NCBI RefSeq assembly: GCF_014596935.1
Contig: NZ_JACVXC010000007.1
Span: 62,001 to 126,000, forward strand
Direction of reading: 5' to 3'
Source: Aestuariibaculum suncheonense
GTDB taxonomy: Bacteria > Bacteroidota > Bacteroidia > Flavobacteriales > Flavobacteriaceae
DNA length: 64,000 nt
Of the stretch, positions 35,534 through 44,278 are shown in pieces. Under the pieces are notes generated by a model that saw nothing but the letters and a program-made list of their open reading frames with translations, did not search any database and was not told the DNA's origin. The translations under genes were made by a program, and so were the position numbers. Position 1 is the stretch's first letter, and the number at the start of each line of letters is the position of its first letter.

Positions 35534-35984
35534 TCTCGAAATAAAACAGGCATTGTACAAACAATGTGAGGTATCAGTGTCCAATCGTTTCGATACGATT
35601 CAAAAGCATATAGCTCAAATTCAGGAATCCCTAACTTCAGAAACCAAAAGCACGGCAGGCGATAAACACGAAACCGGCAGGGCTATGCTGCAGTTGGAAC
35701 GCGAAAAGGCCGGACAACAACTCGCTGAAATCAATAAAACAAAAGAAGTGCTTTCCAAAGTTGATGTGAAAACGACATCAAAAAAAGTGCGTTTGGGTAC
35801 TGTGGTATTCACCTCTCAAGTCAATTATTTTATAGCGGTTAGTTTAGGGGAGTTAAAGGTTGATGATGTCGTGTTTTTCGCCATCTCTCCAGGTACGCCA
35901 ATCGGTAAGTTGTTATTGGGTAAAGAAATAGGCGATGATGTGTATTTTAGAGGACAAGCGTTTAGAATTCTGAATATCATCTGA
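35520..35984 (+). CDS. GreA/GreB C-terminal-domain-like protein
   Basis: A 154-residue protein. Residues about 1-85 are charged and likely a coiled coil (IQKHIAQIQESL, QLEREKAGQQLAEINKTKEVL). The C-terminal half, with ISPGTPIGKLLLGKEIGDDV, strongly resembles the FKBP-like C-terminal domain of GreA/GreB elongation factors. The acidic tip residues of true GreA are not evident, so transcript cleavage is doubtful. Proteins of this type are sometimes labelled 3-oxoacyl-ACP synthase in databases; I see nothing of that enzyme here. It overlaps mtgA by 14 bases. Confidence 0.65.
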   Translation: MTKSNLEIKQALYKQCEVSVSNRFDTIQKHIAQIQESLTSETKSTAGDKHETGRAMLQLEREKAGQQLAEINKTKEVLSKVDVKTTSKKVRLGTVVFTSQVNYFIAVSLGELKVDDVVFFAISPGTPIGKLLLGKEIGDDVYFRGQAFRILNII

Positions 35985-35999
35985 AAAAACAATAGACTG

Positions 36000-36034
36000 A
36001 CATGTAAATAAGAGCTTACATGTTTTCCTTTTTT
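36000..36034 (+). terminator. Terminator after the GreA-like gene
   Basis: The 8-bp stem ACATGTAA/TTACATGT (36000-36007 with 36016-36023) with an 8-base loop is followed by a T-rich tail. It separates the FAD oxidase-mtgA-GreA-like unit from the SPFH gene. A near-match promoter box, TATCTTTA, follows at about 36037. Confidence 0.65.
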
Positions 36035-36072
36035 CATATCTTTAAACATCAACTTTAATAAAACCTGAAACC

Positions 36073-37203
36073 ATGGGAATCTTCGATACCATAAAAGAGA
36101 AATTAAGTCACGAATTTATCGATATCATTGAATGGTTAGACTACACAGACGACACCATTTGCTACCGTTTTGAACGTTATCAGAACGAAATAAAGAATAA
36201 TGCCAAACTTATTGTTCGTGAAGGACAAATGGCGGTTTTTATTAACGAAGGCCAGTTAGCCGATGTGTTTAAACCCGGAACCTATACTTTAAATACGCAA
36301 AATTTACCTATTCTTTCAACGCTAAAGGGTTGGAAATATGGTTTCGATAGTCCGTTTAAAGCCGAGGTCTATTTTGTAAATACACATTTGTTTACCGATG
36401 AAAAATGGGGAACTAAAAACCCGATTATATTAAACGATGACCGCTTCGGTTTGGTTGAAATTCGTGCCTTTGGTACGTATGCCTTTAAAATCAGCGACGC
36501 CGGGAAATTTATTATAGATATTGTTGGAACAGATAATAACTTCACCAATTTTGAAATTAACGAGCATCTTAAAAGTTTAATCGCTACGCGTTTTACAAAC
36601 ACGGTAGGTGAAGCCAGATTGCCTATTGAATTATATGCGGCTAATACTACCGAGTTGTCTGATGCCTGTAAAGCTGTGATGCAATCCGATTTTAATAGCA
36701 TTGGTATTTCGTTGGAAAAGTTCTTTATTGAAAACGTATCGATGCCTGAAGACCTTAAAAAGGAAATCTTCGAGTATAGTAGAATTGATAAATTGGACCT
36801 TGATAAACTAACTAGATTTAAAGCAGCTAAAGCTATTGAAGCAGCTGCGAATAATGATGGCGGTACGGCCGGTGCCGGAATGGGCATGGGCATGGGCTTT
36901 GCTTTAGCGCAACAAATGGGTAATATCATGCAACCTCAAAATGTAAATACGAATCCCGCGACTCAGCCTTCTGCTGCGGTACCCCCGCCAATGCCTGCGG
37001 CAATTCAATATTATTATGCGTTTAACGGAACGCAGGCAGGACCGGTGTCTTTTGAGCAACTTCAAACCTTATTTGCCGGACGCACCGTTAACAAAGAGAC
37101 TTTGGTGTGGAAACAGGGAATGAGCGATTGGAAACCTTTAAAAGAAGTTGATGAACTTAAGGCGTTTTTAGGAGGCAATACACCACCGCCATTACCTCAA
37201 TAA
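36073..37203 (+). CDS. SPFH-domain protein with C-terminal GYF_2 domain
   Basis: A 376-residue protein. Residues about 1-260 match the bacterial SPFH (virion core-like, YdjI type) family: KLIVREGQMAVFINEGQLADVFKPG (first half shown here only in part), then EIRAFGTYAFKISD and a long helix ending at about 265. A Gly/Met-rich linker (GTAGAGMGMGMGFALAQQMG) and a Pro-rich stretch follow. Residues about 320-370 form a GYF_2 domain (YYYAFNGTQAGPVSFEQL, LVWKQGMSDWKPL). No membrane helix is visible, so it probably attaches to the membrane or to its zinc-ribbon membrane neighbour 33 bases downstream. Confidence 0.85.
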   Translation: MGIFDTIKEKLSHEFIDIIEWLDYTDDTICYRFERYQNEIKNNAKLIVREGQMAVFINEGQLADVFKPGTYTLNTQNLPILSTLKGWKYGFDSPFKAEVYFVNTHLFTDEKWGTKNPIILNDDRFGLVEIRAFGTYAFKISDAGKFIIDIVGTDNNFTNFEINEHLKSLIATRFTNTVGEARLPIELYAANTTELSDACKAVMQSDFNSIGISLEKFFIENVSMPEDLKKEIFEYSRIDKLDLDKLTRFKAAKAIEAAANNDGGTAGAGMGMGMGFALAQQMGNIMQPQNVNTNPATQPSAAVPPPMPAAIQYYYAFNGTQAGPVSFEQLQTLFAGRTVNKETLVWKQGMSDWKPLKEVDELKAFLGGNTPPPLPQ

Positions 37204-37236
37204 TAGATGCTTGATTTTAATTTTATGAGTTAGTTC

Positions 37237-38337
37237 ATGGAAGATATAAAAAGCCAAAAATCTGAACTAAAAAAAGCATGTGTTAACTGTGGAGCAGAAT
37301 TGCTCTATGCGCCGGGAACAACAACATTGGTTTGTGAGTATTGCAGTTATGAAGAAACGATACAACCTTTAAATGAAAGCTTTGAGGAGCTGGAGTTGAA
37401 GCCTTATTTGGAAAAAATTGGCGGGCAATCACATAGCGAAGAAATTGCTATGTTGCAATGTAAAAACTGTGGTGCCAATCAGCATATTGAAGAGCATTAC
37501 AAATCTTTGCATTGTATTTATTGCAGTATGCCGCTCATTATTGAAGATGCTTACAAGGAGGAATGGATTTTACCAGGTGCCGTATTGCCTTTTCAGATTG
37601 ATCATAAAAAAGCACACCTCATTTTTAAAAGCTGGGTAAAAGGCTTGTGGTTTGCACCAAATAAATTAAAGAAGGCGGTTTTAAATCCTGAGCTTGTAAG
37701 AGGGTTGTATCTGCCGTATTGGACTTTCGACGCCTATTTAAATGCCGATTATACGGGGCAGCGTGGAGACTATTATTATGTAAATGTACCGTATACCACC
37801 ACCCAGAATGGTAAAACAGTCACGCGTACACGTCAGGAGCGACGAACCCGATGGTCCTATGCCAGCGGACATGTAAACGGATTTGTAGATGATACTTTAG
37901 TAAGAGGGTCTAGGCAAAACACGGGAAATATACCGTCGAAAATTACACGTTGGGATTTAAAAAAATTAAAGGCTTTCGATAGCAGTTACCTTTCTGGTTT
38001 CGTTACTGAAAAGTATACGATTTCATTAAAAGACGGACATTTAAAATCTACAGACGAAGCCCGTAAAATTGCCGAACTTTGGGCAAGACGTGATATTGGT
38101 GGTGATACGCAGCGTGTGTCTTCCATTGATATGGAATTGAGTAATGAAACGTTTAAGCATATTTTATTACCTGTTTACATAAGCACCTACAAGTTTAATG
38201 GAAAGCGTTATAACTTTTATGTGAATGGCGAAAACGGAAGCATTTCCGGAGACCGACCATATTCCTTCTGGAAAATTTTTTTAACGGTCATTGTAGTGCT
38301 TATCGTTATTGTGTTAATAGCCCAATTTGCCAAGTAA
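37237..38337 (+). CDS. Zinc-ribbon protein with C-terminal membrane anchor
   Basis: A 366-residue protein with two zinc ribbons near the N-terminus: CVNCGAELLY with CEYCSYEE (about 15-43), and CKNCGANQHI with CIYCSMPL (about 75-100). A central soluble domain (about 110-335) contains a Tyr/Arg-rich region (TRTRQERRTRWSYASGHV). The last 25 residues are one membrane helix (FLTVIVVLIVIVLIAQFAK). It resembles the YdjG-type partner of SPFH proteins in Firmicutes. It is the second gene of the SPFH unit; the pair may organise a membrane stress platform. Confidence 0.75.
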   Translation: MEDIKSQKSELKKACVNCGAELLYAPGTTTLVCEYCSYEETIQPLNESFEELELKPYLEKIGGQSHSEEIAMLQCKNCGANQHIEEHYKSLHCIYCSMPLIIEDAYKEEWILPGAVLPFQIDHKKAHLIFKSWVKGLWFAPNKLKKAVLNPELVRGLYLPYWTFDAYLNADYTGQRGDYYYVNVPYTTTQNGKTVTRTRQERRTRWSYASGHVNGFVDDTLVRGSRQNTGNIPSKITRWDLKKLKAFDSSYLSGFVTEKYTISLKDGHLKSTDEARKIAELWARRDIGGDTQRVSSIDMELSNETFKHILLPVYISTYKFNGKRYNFYVNGENGSISGDRPYSFWKIFLTVIVVLIVIVLIAQFAK

Positions 38338-38351
38338 ATATTTATAATAGT

Positions 38352-38438
38352 ACCAAGTGGTGTGAAAAGTAATGAGCAATAGTCATTACGAGAAATTTAT
38401 GTTTCGAAGTAATTTCATAATCAATGACTTGGTTTTTA
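38352..38438 (+). terminator. Branched hairpin region after the zinc-ribbon gene
   Basis: Outer arms ACCAAGT (38352-38358) and ACTTGGT (38427-38433) enclose an inner hairpin, GTAATGA/TCATTAC (38369-38375 with 38383-38389). A short T-run follows the outer arm. It could be a terminator or a small structured RNA; the outer stem is only 7 bp. Confidence 0.35.
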
Positions 38439-38493
38439 AATATTCCTTAAGTTTATTCGGAATAACTACTTTTTAGACCATTTTGGTTTAATA

Positions 38494-39408
38494 TTATGAG
38501 GAAACATTTAAAGAGATGGACGCTCCGATGTTTAAAGCGCTCTCATGTTCAAAAAACACGTTTGTACCATTTAAATCGGCTTCAATAAGATAGGAAGTCC
38601 CTTTAAAATAGTTTTGCTTTACAGTTGCTTTCAGAGAGCCTTTGTCATGTAGTTTTAATTGATGGGCATAGATGATTCCATAATTTTCAAGGTCATTATA
38701 TTCCCCAAAAAAGGAGGCGATTAATTTGTTTTTCGGATTCTTAAAAAGATTTTCAGGCGTGTCCTGAGCCATAATTTTGGCATCGTGAAGCACAATCATC
38801 TGGTCTGAAAACGATAACACGTCGTCTTTATCATGTGTCGCGACAATACAGGTAATGTGATGGTCTTTTAAATATTTAAACAGGCTGCGTCTGAGTGATT
38901 GTTTTTTAAAGTTATCAATATGGCTAAAGGGTTCGTCTAATAACAAAATTTCCGGTTCTTTAGCTATTGCCCTGGCAATAGCTACCCGTTGTTTTTGTCC
39001 GCCACTTAATTCTTTCACTTTAATGTTGGCATAGGGCTCTAACTCTACCACTTTAAGAAGTTCGTTTATGCGCGCCTGTTTTTCCTCAGGGTAAAAATTG
39101 GATAAAAAGGCACCAATATTTTCAGCTACTGTAATATAAGGCATTAGGTCGAATTCCTGAGCAACATATTTCATGAAGTCATAGCCAACAACTAGATTGT
39201 AATCCGGACCCAAAACTTCAGTGTCTTTCCAGAAAATTTGTCCTGCAGGTAAATCGTAATAACCGTAAAGTAACTTTAAAAGTGTGCTTTTTCCGGAACC
39301 ACTTTCACCAATAATAGACAAGTGTTCACCTGGTTTTGCAGTAAATGAAATATGGTTTAAAATAGCCTGTTCCTTGTAATGAAACGATAGGTTTTTTATC
39401 TGTAACAT
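38494..39408 (-). CDS. ABC transporter ATP-binding protein
   Basis: A 304-residue ABC ATPase. Walker A GESGSGKSTLL (near 36-46), signature LSGGQKQRVAIARA, Walker B EILLLDEPFSH and the H-loop VATHDKDD are intact. Residues beyond about 240 form an extra C-terminal domain (TVKQNYFKGTSYLIEADLNG) resembling the TOBE-like tail of importers in the molybdate/polyamine/iron group. No permease or binding protein gene is adjacent, so substrate and direction remain open. It lies 49 bases after the S9 peptidase gene on the same strand. Confidence 0.85.
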   Translation of the reverse strand: MLQIKNLSFHYKEQAILNHISFTAKPGEHLSIIGESGSGKSTLLKLLYGYYDLPAGQIFWKDTEVLGPDYNLVVGYDFMKYVAQEFDLMPYITVAENIGAFLSNFYPEEKQARINELLKVVELEPYANIKVKELSGGQKQRVAIARAIAKEPEILLLDEPFSHIDNFKKQSLRRSLFKYLKDHHITCIVATHDKDDVLSFSDQMIVLHDAKIMAQDTPENLFKNPKNKLIASFFGEYNDLENYGIIYAHQLKLHDKGSLKATVKQNYFKGTSYLIEADLNGTNVFFEHESALNIGASISLNVSS

Positions 39409-39457
39409 ATGGTAAAAGTAGGTTAAATAATCTTTGAAAATAAAGGGGCGTAATCTA

Positions 39458-41539
39458 TCATGTGGTTACACCTTCTAAATGCTCTTCAATTGTTTTAGGT
39501 AAGGTTTTAAAGCCCATGTTATAAAATGTAAAGCCAAAAATATCGGCATATTCTTCTATGGTTTTGCTTACCGGGGTGCCTGCACCGTGTCCGGCATTGG
39601 TTTCAATACGAATCAGGGTTGGATTGTTACCGGTTTGCTTGCTTTGTAATTCTGCTGCAAATTTAAAACTATGAGCAGGCACCACGCGATCGTCATGATC
39701 ACCGGTAGTGATTAAGGTTGCCGGATATGCAATGCCTGATTTTATATTGTGTAACGGTGAGTAGCCCTTTAAGTATTCAAACATGTCTTTACTGTCTTCG
39801 GCGGTGCCGTAATCGTAAGCCCAACCGGCGCCAGCAGTAAAGGTATGGTAGCGCAACATATCTAAAACACCAACGGCAGGTAAAGCCACCTTGGCTAAAT
39901 CAGGACGTTGTGTCATTACAGAACCAACTAATAAACCACCATTTGAGCCCCCTCGCAGGGCTAAATAGTCAGAACTTGTATAGTGGTTATCGATCAGATA
40001 TTCCGCGGCAGCGATAAAATCGTCGAATACATTTTGCTTTTGTAATTGGGTGCCGGCATCATGCCATTCACGGCCATATTCGCCACCACCACGTAAATTA
40101 GGAACGGCTAAAATACCGCCTTGTTCCAGCCAAATGGCATTGGTGATGCTAAAAGCCGGGGTTAAACTAATATTGAATCCGCCATAACCATAAAGGATGG
40201 TTGGATTTTTTCCATTGAATTCAATACCGTTTTTATAAGTAATGAGCATCGGTATTTTTGTGCCGTCTTTTGAGGTGTAAAATACCTGTTTGCTGTCGTA
40301 TTGATTAGGATTAAAATCAATAGCAGGTTGCCAGTAGGTTTTGGTCTCACCGGTTTCTGGTTCGAGTTCAAAAATGCTGGCGGGTGTTTTATAATTGGTA
40401 AAACTGAAATATAATTTTGAAGCCTCTTGTTTTCCTGAAAAACCACTGGCTGTCCCTAATCCGGGAAGATCGATGTCTCTGATGTGATTGCCTGTCCAGT
40501 CGTATTGCTTAACCTGAGAGATGGCGTCTATCATATAATGCGCAAATAAATAGCCACTGCCCTTGGTTGGGGTGAGGACATAATCGGTTTCCAGAATAAA
40601 GTCTTCCCAGTGTTCTGGTGTCGGATTTGAAGCATCTACTTTTACGATGCGTCGGTTTGGCGCATCGAGATTAGTCACCAAAAACAGGGTAGAACCTTCG
40701 TTGTGAACAACAAAGGTATCACTGCTATCGTTGTCTAAAATAGTAATGAAACCACCATTAGGAACCGATAAATCTTTTATTAAAAGCTTATTGCCAGAGG
40801 TAGAAATTCTCGGAATGATGATTAAGAAACGATTATCGCGAGTCACATGCGCATTGATATAACGGTGTTTTTCTTCAGCTGTGCCCCCGAATATAAGGAC
40901 ATCATCTTTTTGAGAAGTGCCTAAGGCATGATAGTACACTTTATGCTGATCGGTTTTTGCCGAAAGTTCACTGCCTTCAGGTTTGTCGTAACTGGAATAG
41001 TAAAAGCCTTCGTCTTTATACCAAGAAAGGGAGCTGAATTTTATATCCACCAAAGGCGTTTCCAACGGCGCTTTGGTTTCGGCATTTAAAATAATGACTT
41101 TTCGCCAGTCGCTTCCGCCTTCAGAAATGGAATAGGCTAGTAATTTGCCGCTTTTTGAAAAGCTTAATTCATCCAGAGATATCGTGCCGTCTTTGGAAAA
41201 GGTATTGGGATCCAGAAAAATTTCAGGGTCATCATGTTCTGTTCTCCTGTAAATGACACTTTGATTTTGCAGACCATCATTCTTAGAGAAATAGGTGTAA
41301 TTACCTTCAGTAAAAGGCGCACCAATTTTTTCGTAATTCCATAAATGCGATAGTCGATTTTTAAGTGTTTTCCTGAACGGAATAGTATTCAGGTAATCAA
41401 AAGTAGTCTGATTTTGTACTTTTACCCAGGCTTCTGTTTCCGCACTTCGGTCGTCTTCCAACCAACGAAAAGGATCTTTTACATCAACACCAAAATAAGT
41501 ATCTACAACATCAACAGGTTTTGTTTTCGGGTATTTCAC
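39458..41539 (-). CDS. S9 prolyl oligopeptidase family protein
   Basis: A 693-residue serine peptidase. The N-terminal beta-propeller (about 60-400) gates the active site; the alpha/beta-hydrolase domain holds Ser532 in RGGSNGGLL, the Asp in [11 protein letters not shown] and His651 in NAGHGAG. It should cleave short proline-containing peptides. There is no signal peptide, so it is predicted cytoplasmic, unlike many flavobacterial homologues that are exported. A 22-base element repeated elsewhere in the window lies 26 bases upstream of its start. Confidence 0.94.
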   Translation of the reverse strand: MKYPKTKPVDVVDTYFGVDVKDPFRWLEDDRSAETEAWVKVQNQTTFDYLNTIPFRKTLKNRLSHLWNYEKIGAPFTEGNYTYFSKNDGLQNQSVIYRRTEHDDPEIFLDPNTFSKDGTISLDELSFSKSGKLLAYSISEGGSDWRKVIILNAETKAPLETPLVDIKFSSLSWYKDEGFYYSSYDKPEGSELSAKTDQHKVYYHALGTSQKDDVLIFGGTAEEKHRYINAHVTRDNRFLIIIPRISTSGNKLLIKDLSVPNGGFITILDNDSSDTFVVHNEGSTLFLVTNLDAPNRRIVKVDASNPTPEHWEDFILETDYVLTPTKGSGYLFAHYMIDAISQVKQYDWTGNHIRDIDLPGLGTASGFSGKQEASKLYFSFTNYKTPASIFELEPETGETKTYWQPAIDFNPNQYDSKQVFYTSKDGTKIPMLITYKNGIEFNGKNPTILYGYGGFNISLTPAFSITNAIWLEQGGILAVPNLRGGGEYGREWHDAGTQLQKQNVFDDFIAAAEYLIDNHYTSSDYLALRGGSNGGLLVGSVMTQRPDLAKVALPAVGVLDMLRYHTFTAGAGWAYDYGTAEDSKDMFEYLKGYSPLHNIKSGIAYPATLITTGDHDDRVVPAHSFKFAAELQSKQTGNNPTLIRIETNAGHGAGTPVSKTIEEYADIFGFTFYNMGFKTLPKTIEEHLEGVTT

Positions 41540-41564
41540 AGGCTATTATTCTCAAGAGTTTACT

Positions 41565-41586
41565 CGATAATCGAGATTTAAATGTT
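41565..41586 (-). repeat. 22-base repeat, copy 1 (upstream of the S9 peptidase gene)
   Basis: Shares 21 of 22 bases with 58528-58549. The core CGATAATCGAGATTT contains the near-palindrome TCGAT-A-ATCGA in this copy. Both copies lie upstream of a minus-strand start codon in the same orientation (26 bases here, 45 at the other copy). Confidence 0.7.
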
Positions 41587-41813
41587 CTGAATCTTACGTC
41601 TAAATAAAATTCTTTTTCTATAAATACCTCTTAGGCTTGCAAAGAGGATGTATTAATTTGTTAAATATTCAAAAATCGGTTTGAAAAAACAACTAAAAAT
41701 TGAATCGATAAAATCAAAAATAACGAAAATACCTTAGTTTACGTTGTTCGTCTTAAAAGTTTATATTTTCGATTTTAATTATCTTACTTTATCGTTTTAA
41801 TACAATTTGATTT

Positions 41814-42770
41814 ATGAATAAAATGCTAATCGCAGGACTGTTTTTAGTCTGTTCACTGTCGGTATGCGCTCAGGCCGAGGTTACCGAGCAAGAAATTGAA
41901 AGCCATATTAAATTTTTAACCTCTGAGAAAAATGGGGGACGCTATCCAGGAACGAAAGCTAATAAACGCGTTGTAAAGTATCTAATAAAGGATTTTAAAT
42001 CTAATGGAATTCAGGGTTCTAAACAAGGTTATAAGCAACCTTTTAAAGCCAAGTTGCGTGTAGCCAAAGGTGAAGCAGAAAAACCATTGGTGCCGACATG
42101 TAATGTGGTTGGGTTTATTGAAGGAAACGACCCGGTATTGAAGAATGAATACATTGTATTAGGAGCACATTACGATCATTTGGGATTGGGCGGACCATCA
42201 TCGAAATCGGATAAAAAGAATGCCATTCACTTTGGAGCCGATGATAATGCTAGCGGAACAGCCGCCTTATTGGAGATATCTGAAAAACTGACGGCGCATA
42301 AAGCCGAGTTGAAACGTAGTGTTATGTTCATTGCTTTTGGTGCCGAAGAGCAAGGCTTGTTGGGAAGTAAATATTTTACCGAACATCCGTTGGTACCTCT
42401 TGAAAATATTAAGCTAATGATTAATATGGACATGGTTGGAAGACTTAATGATAAGAAGCAGGTGTATATGGGGGGCGCAGGAACCTTTCCAGGAGGGGTT
42501 GATTTTATGAAGGATTTAGGCGTGTCGTTAGGATTAAATCCGGGAGTTCATCCGGGAGGTGTTGGTGGTTCAGACCACGTGTCGTTCTATAAAAAAGGTA
42601 TTTCCGTTTTAGGAATGCATACCGGAGGGCATCCGCAATATCATACTCCTGAAGATACTTTAGAACTGATTAACTTACCGGGAGAAAAAATGGTTTGTGA
42701 GTATATTTTTCAAACGATTTTAAGAAAAGCGTCTTCAACAGAGAAGATATATTTTATTAATCAGGATTAA
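41814..42770 (+). CDS. Secreted M28-family zinc aminopeptidase
   Basis: A 318-residue metallopeptidase with signal peptide (ending VCAQ near residue 20). M28 metal ligands are evident: His in GAHYDHLG (118-124), Asp in GADDNASG (141-148), Glu in AFGAEEQG (175-181), Asp in INMDMVGRL and a C-terminal His in GGHPQYHTPED. It should release N-terminal amino acids from peptides in the periplasm or outside. It is monocistronic. Confidence 0.92.
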   Translation: MNKMLIAGLFLVCSLSVCAQAEVTEQEIESHIKFLTSEKNGGRYPGTKANKRVVKYLIKDFKSNGIQGSKQGYKQPFKAKLRVAKGEAEKPLVPTCNVVGFIEGNDPVLKNEYIVLGAHYDHLGLGGPSSKSDKKNAIHFGADDNASGTAALLEISEKLTAHKAELKRSVMFIAFGAEEQGLLGSKYFTEHPLVPLENIKLMINMDMVGRLNDKKQVYMGGAGTFPGGVDFMKDLGVSLGLNPGVHPGGVGGSDHVSFYKKGISVLGMHTGGHPQYHTPEDTLELINLPGEKMVCEYIFQTILRKASSTEKIYFINQD

Positions 42771-42817
42771 TATTATAATAGTTGGTCTATCGTAATTGTT
42801 ATTTAAGTGACTTTAAA

Positions 42818-44158
42818 TTAGTTGTTTGTTAAGGTCTCTAAAAGTTCCATAATTTTTTCTTTTTTGAGAATATGCATGCCTAATCTTTCATTGGATATTC
42901 CGTTTTTTAATTTATAATTATAATTTGGTATATCATTATTTAGTTCGGAATCAAAATATTTGAATTTAATGTTTTTATTGTTGATGAGTTTTTCGGCGAC
43001 TTCAGTAACGTGTGTAGAGATAAAAAAAGTACTTTCGGAGATGTTGGCAAAAGATTTTGTTATTAATAAAGAGCCATCAAAAGCATCTTTAACGTTAGTT
43101 CCTCTAAACAATTCATCAAATATTATAAACAAGTTTTTTTTCTGTTTGATTTTTATGAGTGTTTCTTTAATACGGTTGACCTCGCTATAGAAATGACTAT
43201 GTCCTAAATTTATATCATCTGATAAATTTATGGTTGTAATAATTCCATTATAAATTGAGGTTGTCATTTTTGTTGCGGGAATAGGAAAACCTAGATGAGC
43301 TAAATAAATAGATAAGCCAACTGACTTTAGAAATGTTGATTTACCTGCCATATTAGGACCTGTTAAAAAGCATAAGTTTGTTGGGCTTTTAATGTTAATT
43401 GTATTAGGGATTGCTTTTTCTAATAAAGGGTGATAAAGATCTTCAACGTATAGACAGGAAATTTTTGAATTTGAATAAGTTGGAAAAGCTAAATTTTTTA
43501 GTTTTGAAATTTTAGCAATTGAAACGAAGGCGTCTAAGGAATAAACAATTTCTATAATTTTACTTATTTCATTTTTATATTTTTTACGGAATAGATTATC
43601 TAACTTATTTGTTTTTAAGGGTCTTTTTATGGTGCTTTTGTTGTATATTGGTTTAAAGTCATGATTGTTTATTATCTCTAAAATGTATTCTTGGTAAGAA
43701 TTGAGTTCGTTAGGTAAGTTATTTTTATTTAATGAAACCATTTTCACTTTGAGTTCAACTAATAAATTTATTAAATGTTGAATTCCTGTTTTTATTATAT
43801 AGTAGTCATTTGTTGGTTTGATACGATAAGATAAATCCTGAAAAAGAGCATCTAAGCGAGTGTTTGGTAAAGGAGCGATGCCTAATCTTTTATAGTGCTC
43901 AATATAGTCTAATTGACTATAATTAAGTTTTAAATCAAAATCTGTATCTGCTAAGAACTTAATTAGTTCGGTTCTTTGATTCAACTTATTGATATCCGCA
44001 ATCGGATTATTCATGAGGTCAATTAAAAAATTCTTTCCGCCAAGTGTTTTAGTTTCATCATAAAAACTTAAAATCGAATTAGTATTTCTACTATTAGAAA
44101 AAATCCCTAAGTCTTTTTTTGTTTGTTTATCTAATTCGAATTCAGTCATCAAGAACAT
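42818..44158 (-). CDS. MutS-like ATPase without mismatch-recognition domain
   Basis: A 446-residue protein with the MutS ATPase core: Walker A TGPNMAGKSTFLKSVG (about 278), FYSEVNRIKETL, Walker B LFIIFDELFRGTN and FISTHVTEVAEKL. About 230 helical residues before it correspond to the lever/core domains. The N-terminal mismatch-binding and connector domains, and the Smr domain of MutS2, are missing. The DNA is markedly AT-richer than its neighbours (43501-43560 has 16 G/C in 60 bases, 43561-43620 has 11). A start at the internal ATG (44149) is possible. The role is unknown. Confidence 0.82.
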   Translation of the reverse strand: MFLMTEFELDKQTKKDLGIFSNSRNTNSILSFYDETKTLGGKNFLIDLMNNPIADINKLNQRTELIKFLADTDFDLKLNYSQLDYIEHYKRLGIAPLPNTRLDALFQDLSYRIKPTNDYYIIKTGIQHLINLLVELKVKMVSLNKNNLPNELNSYQEYILEIINNHDFKPIYNKSTIKRPLKTNKLDNLFRKKYKNEISKIIEIVYSLDAFVSIAKISKLKNLAFPTYSNSKISCLYVEDLYHPLLEKAIPNTINIKSPTNLCFLTGPNMAGKSTFLKSVGLSIYLAHLGFPIPATKMTTSIYNGIITTINLSDDINLGHSHFYSEVNRIKETLIKIKQKKNLFIIFDELFRGTNVKDAFDGSLLITKSFANISESTFFISTHVTEVAEKLINNKNIKFKYFDSELNNDIPNYNYKLKNGISNERLGMHILKKEKIMELLETLTNN

Positions 44159-44223
44159 TTTTAATTTTACATAAATGTAAGATAATAATGTTTTGTAATA
44201 AATGCCTACAAGTTAATTTAAAA

Positions 44224-44253
44224 TAAAAAGCTCCTGTATTTTTACAGGAGCTT
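44224..44253 (-). terminator. Terminator after asd
   Basis: The 11-bp stem (44228-44238 with 44243-44253, core AGCTCCTGTA) has a 4-base loop; on the minus strand it is followed by a T-run. Confidence 0.88.
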
Positions 44254-44278
44254 CACATAGTCTCATCTAGTTTTACTG

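Noticed and set aside
36369-36929. A 186-codon open frame on the minus strand within the SPFH gene
   Set aside because: Antisense to a well-supported gene, Leu/Ser-rich low-complexity translation, no start signals or conserved motifs.
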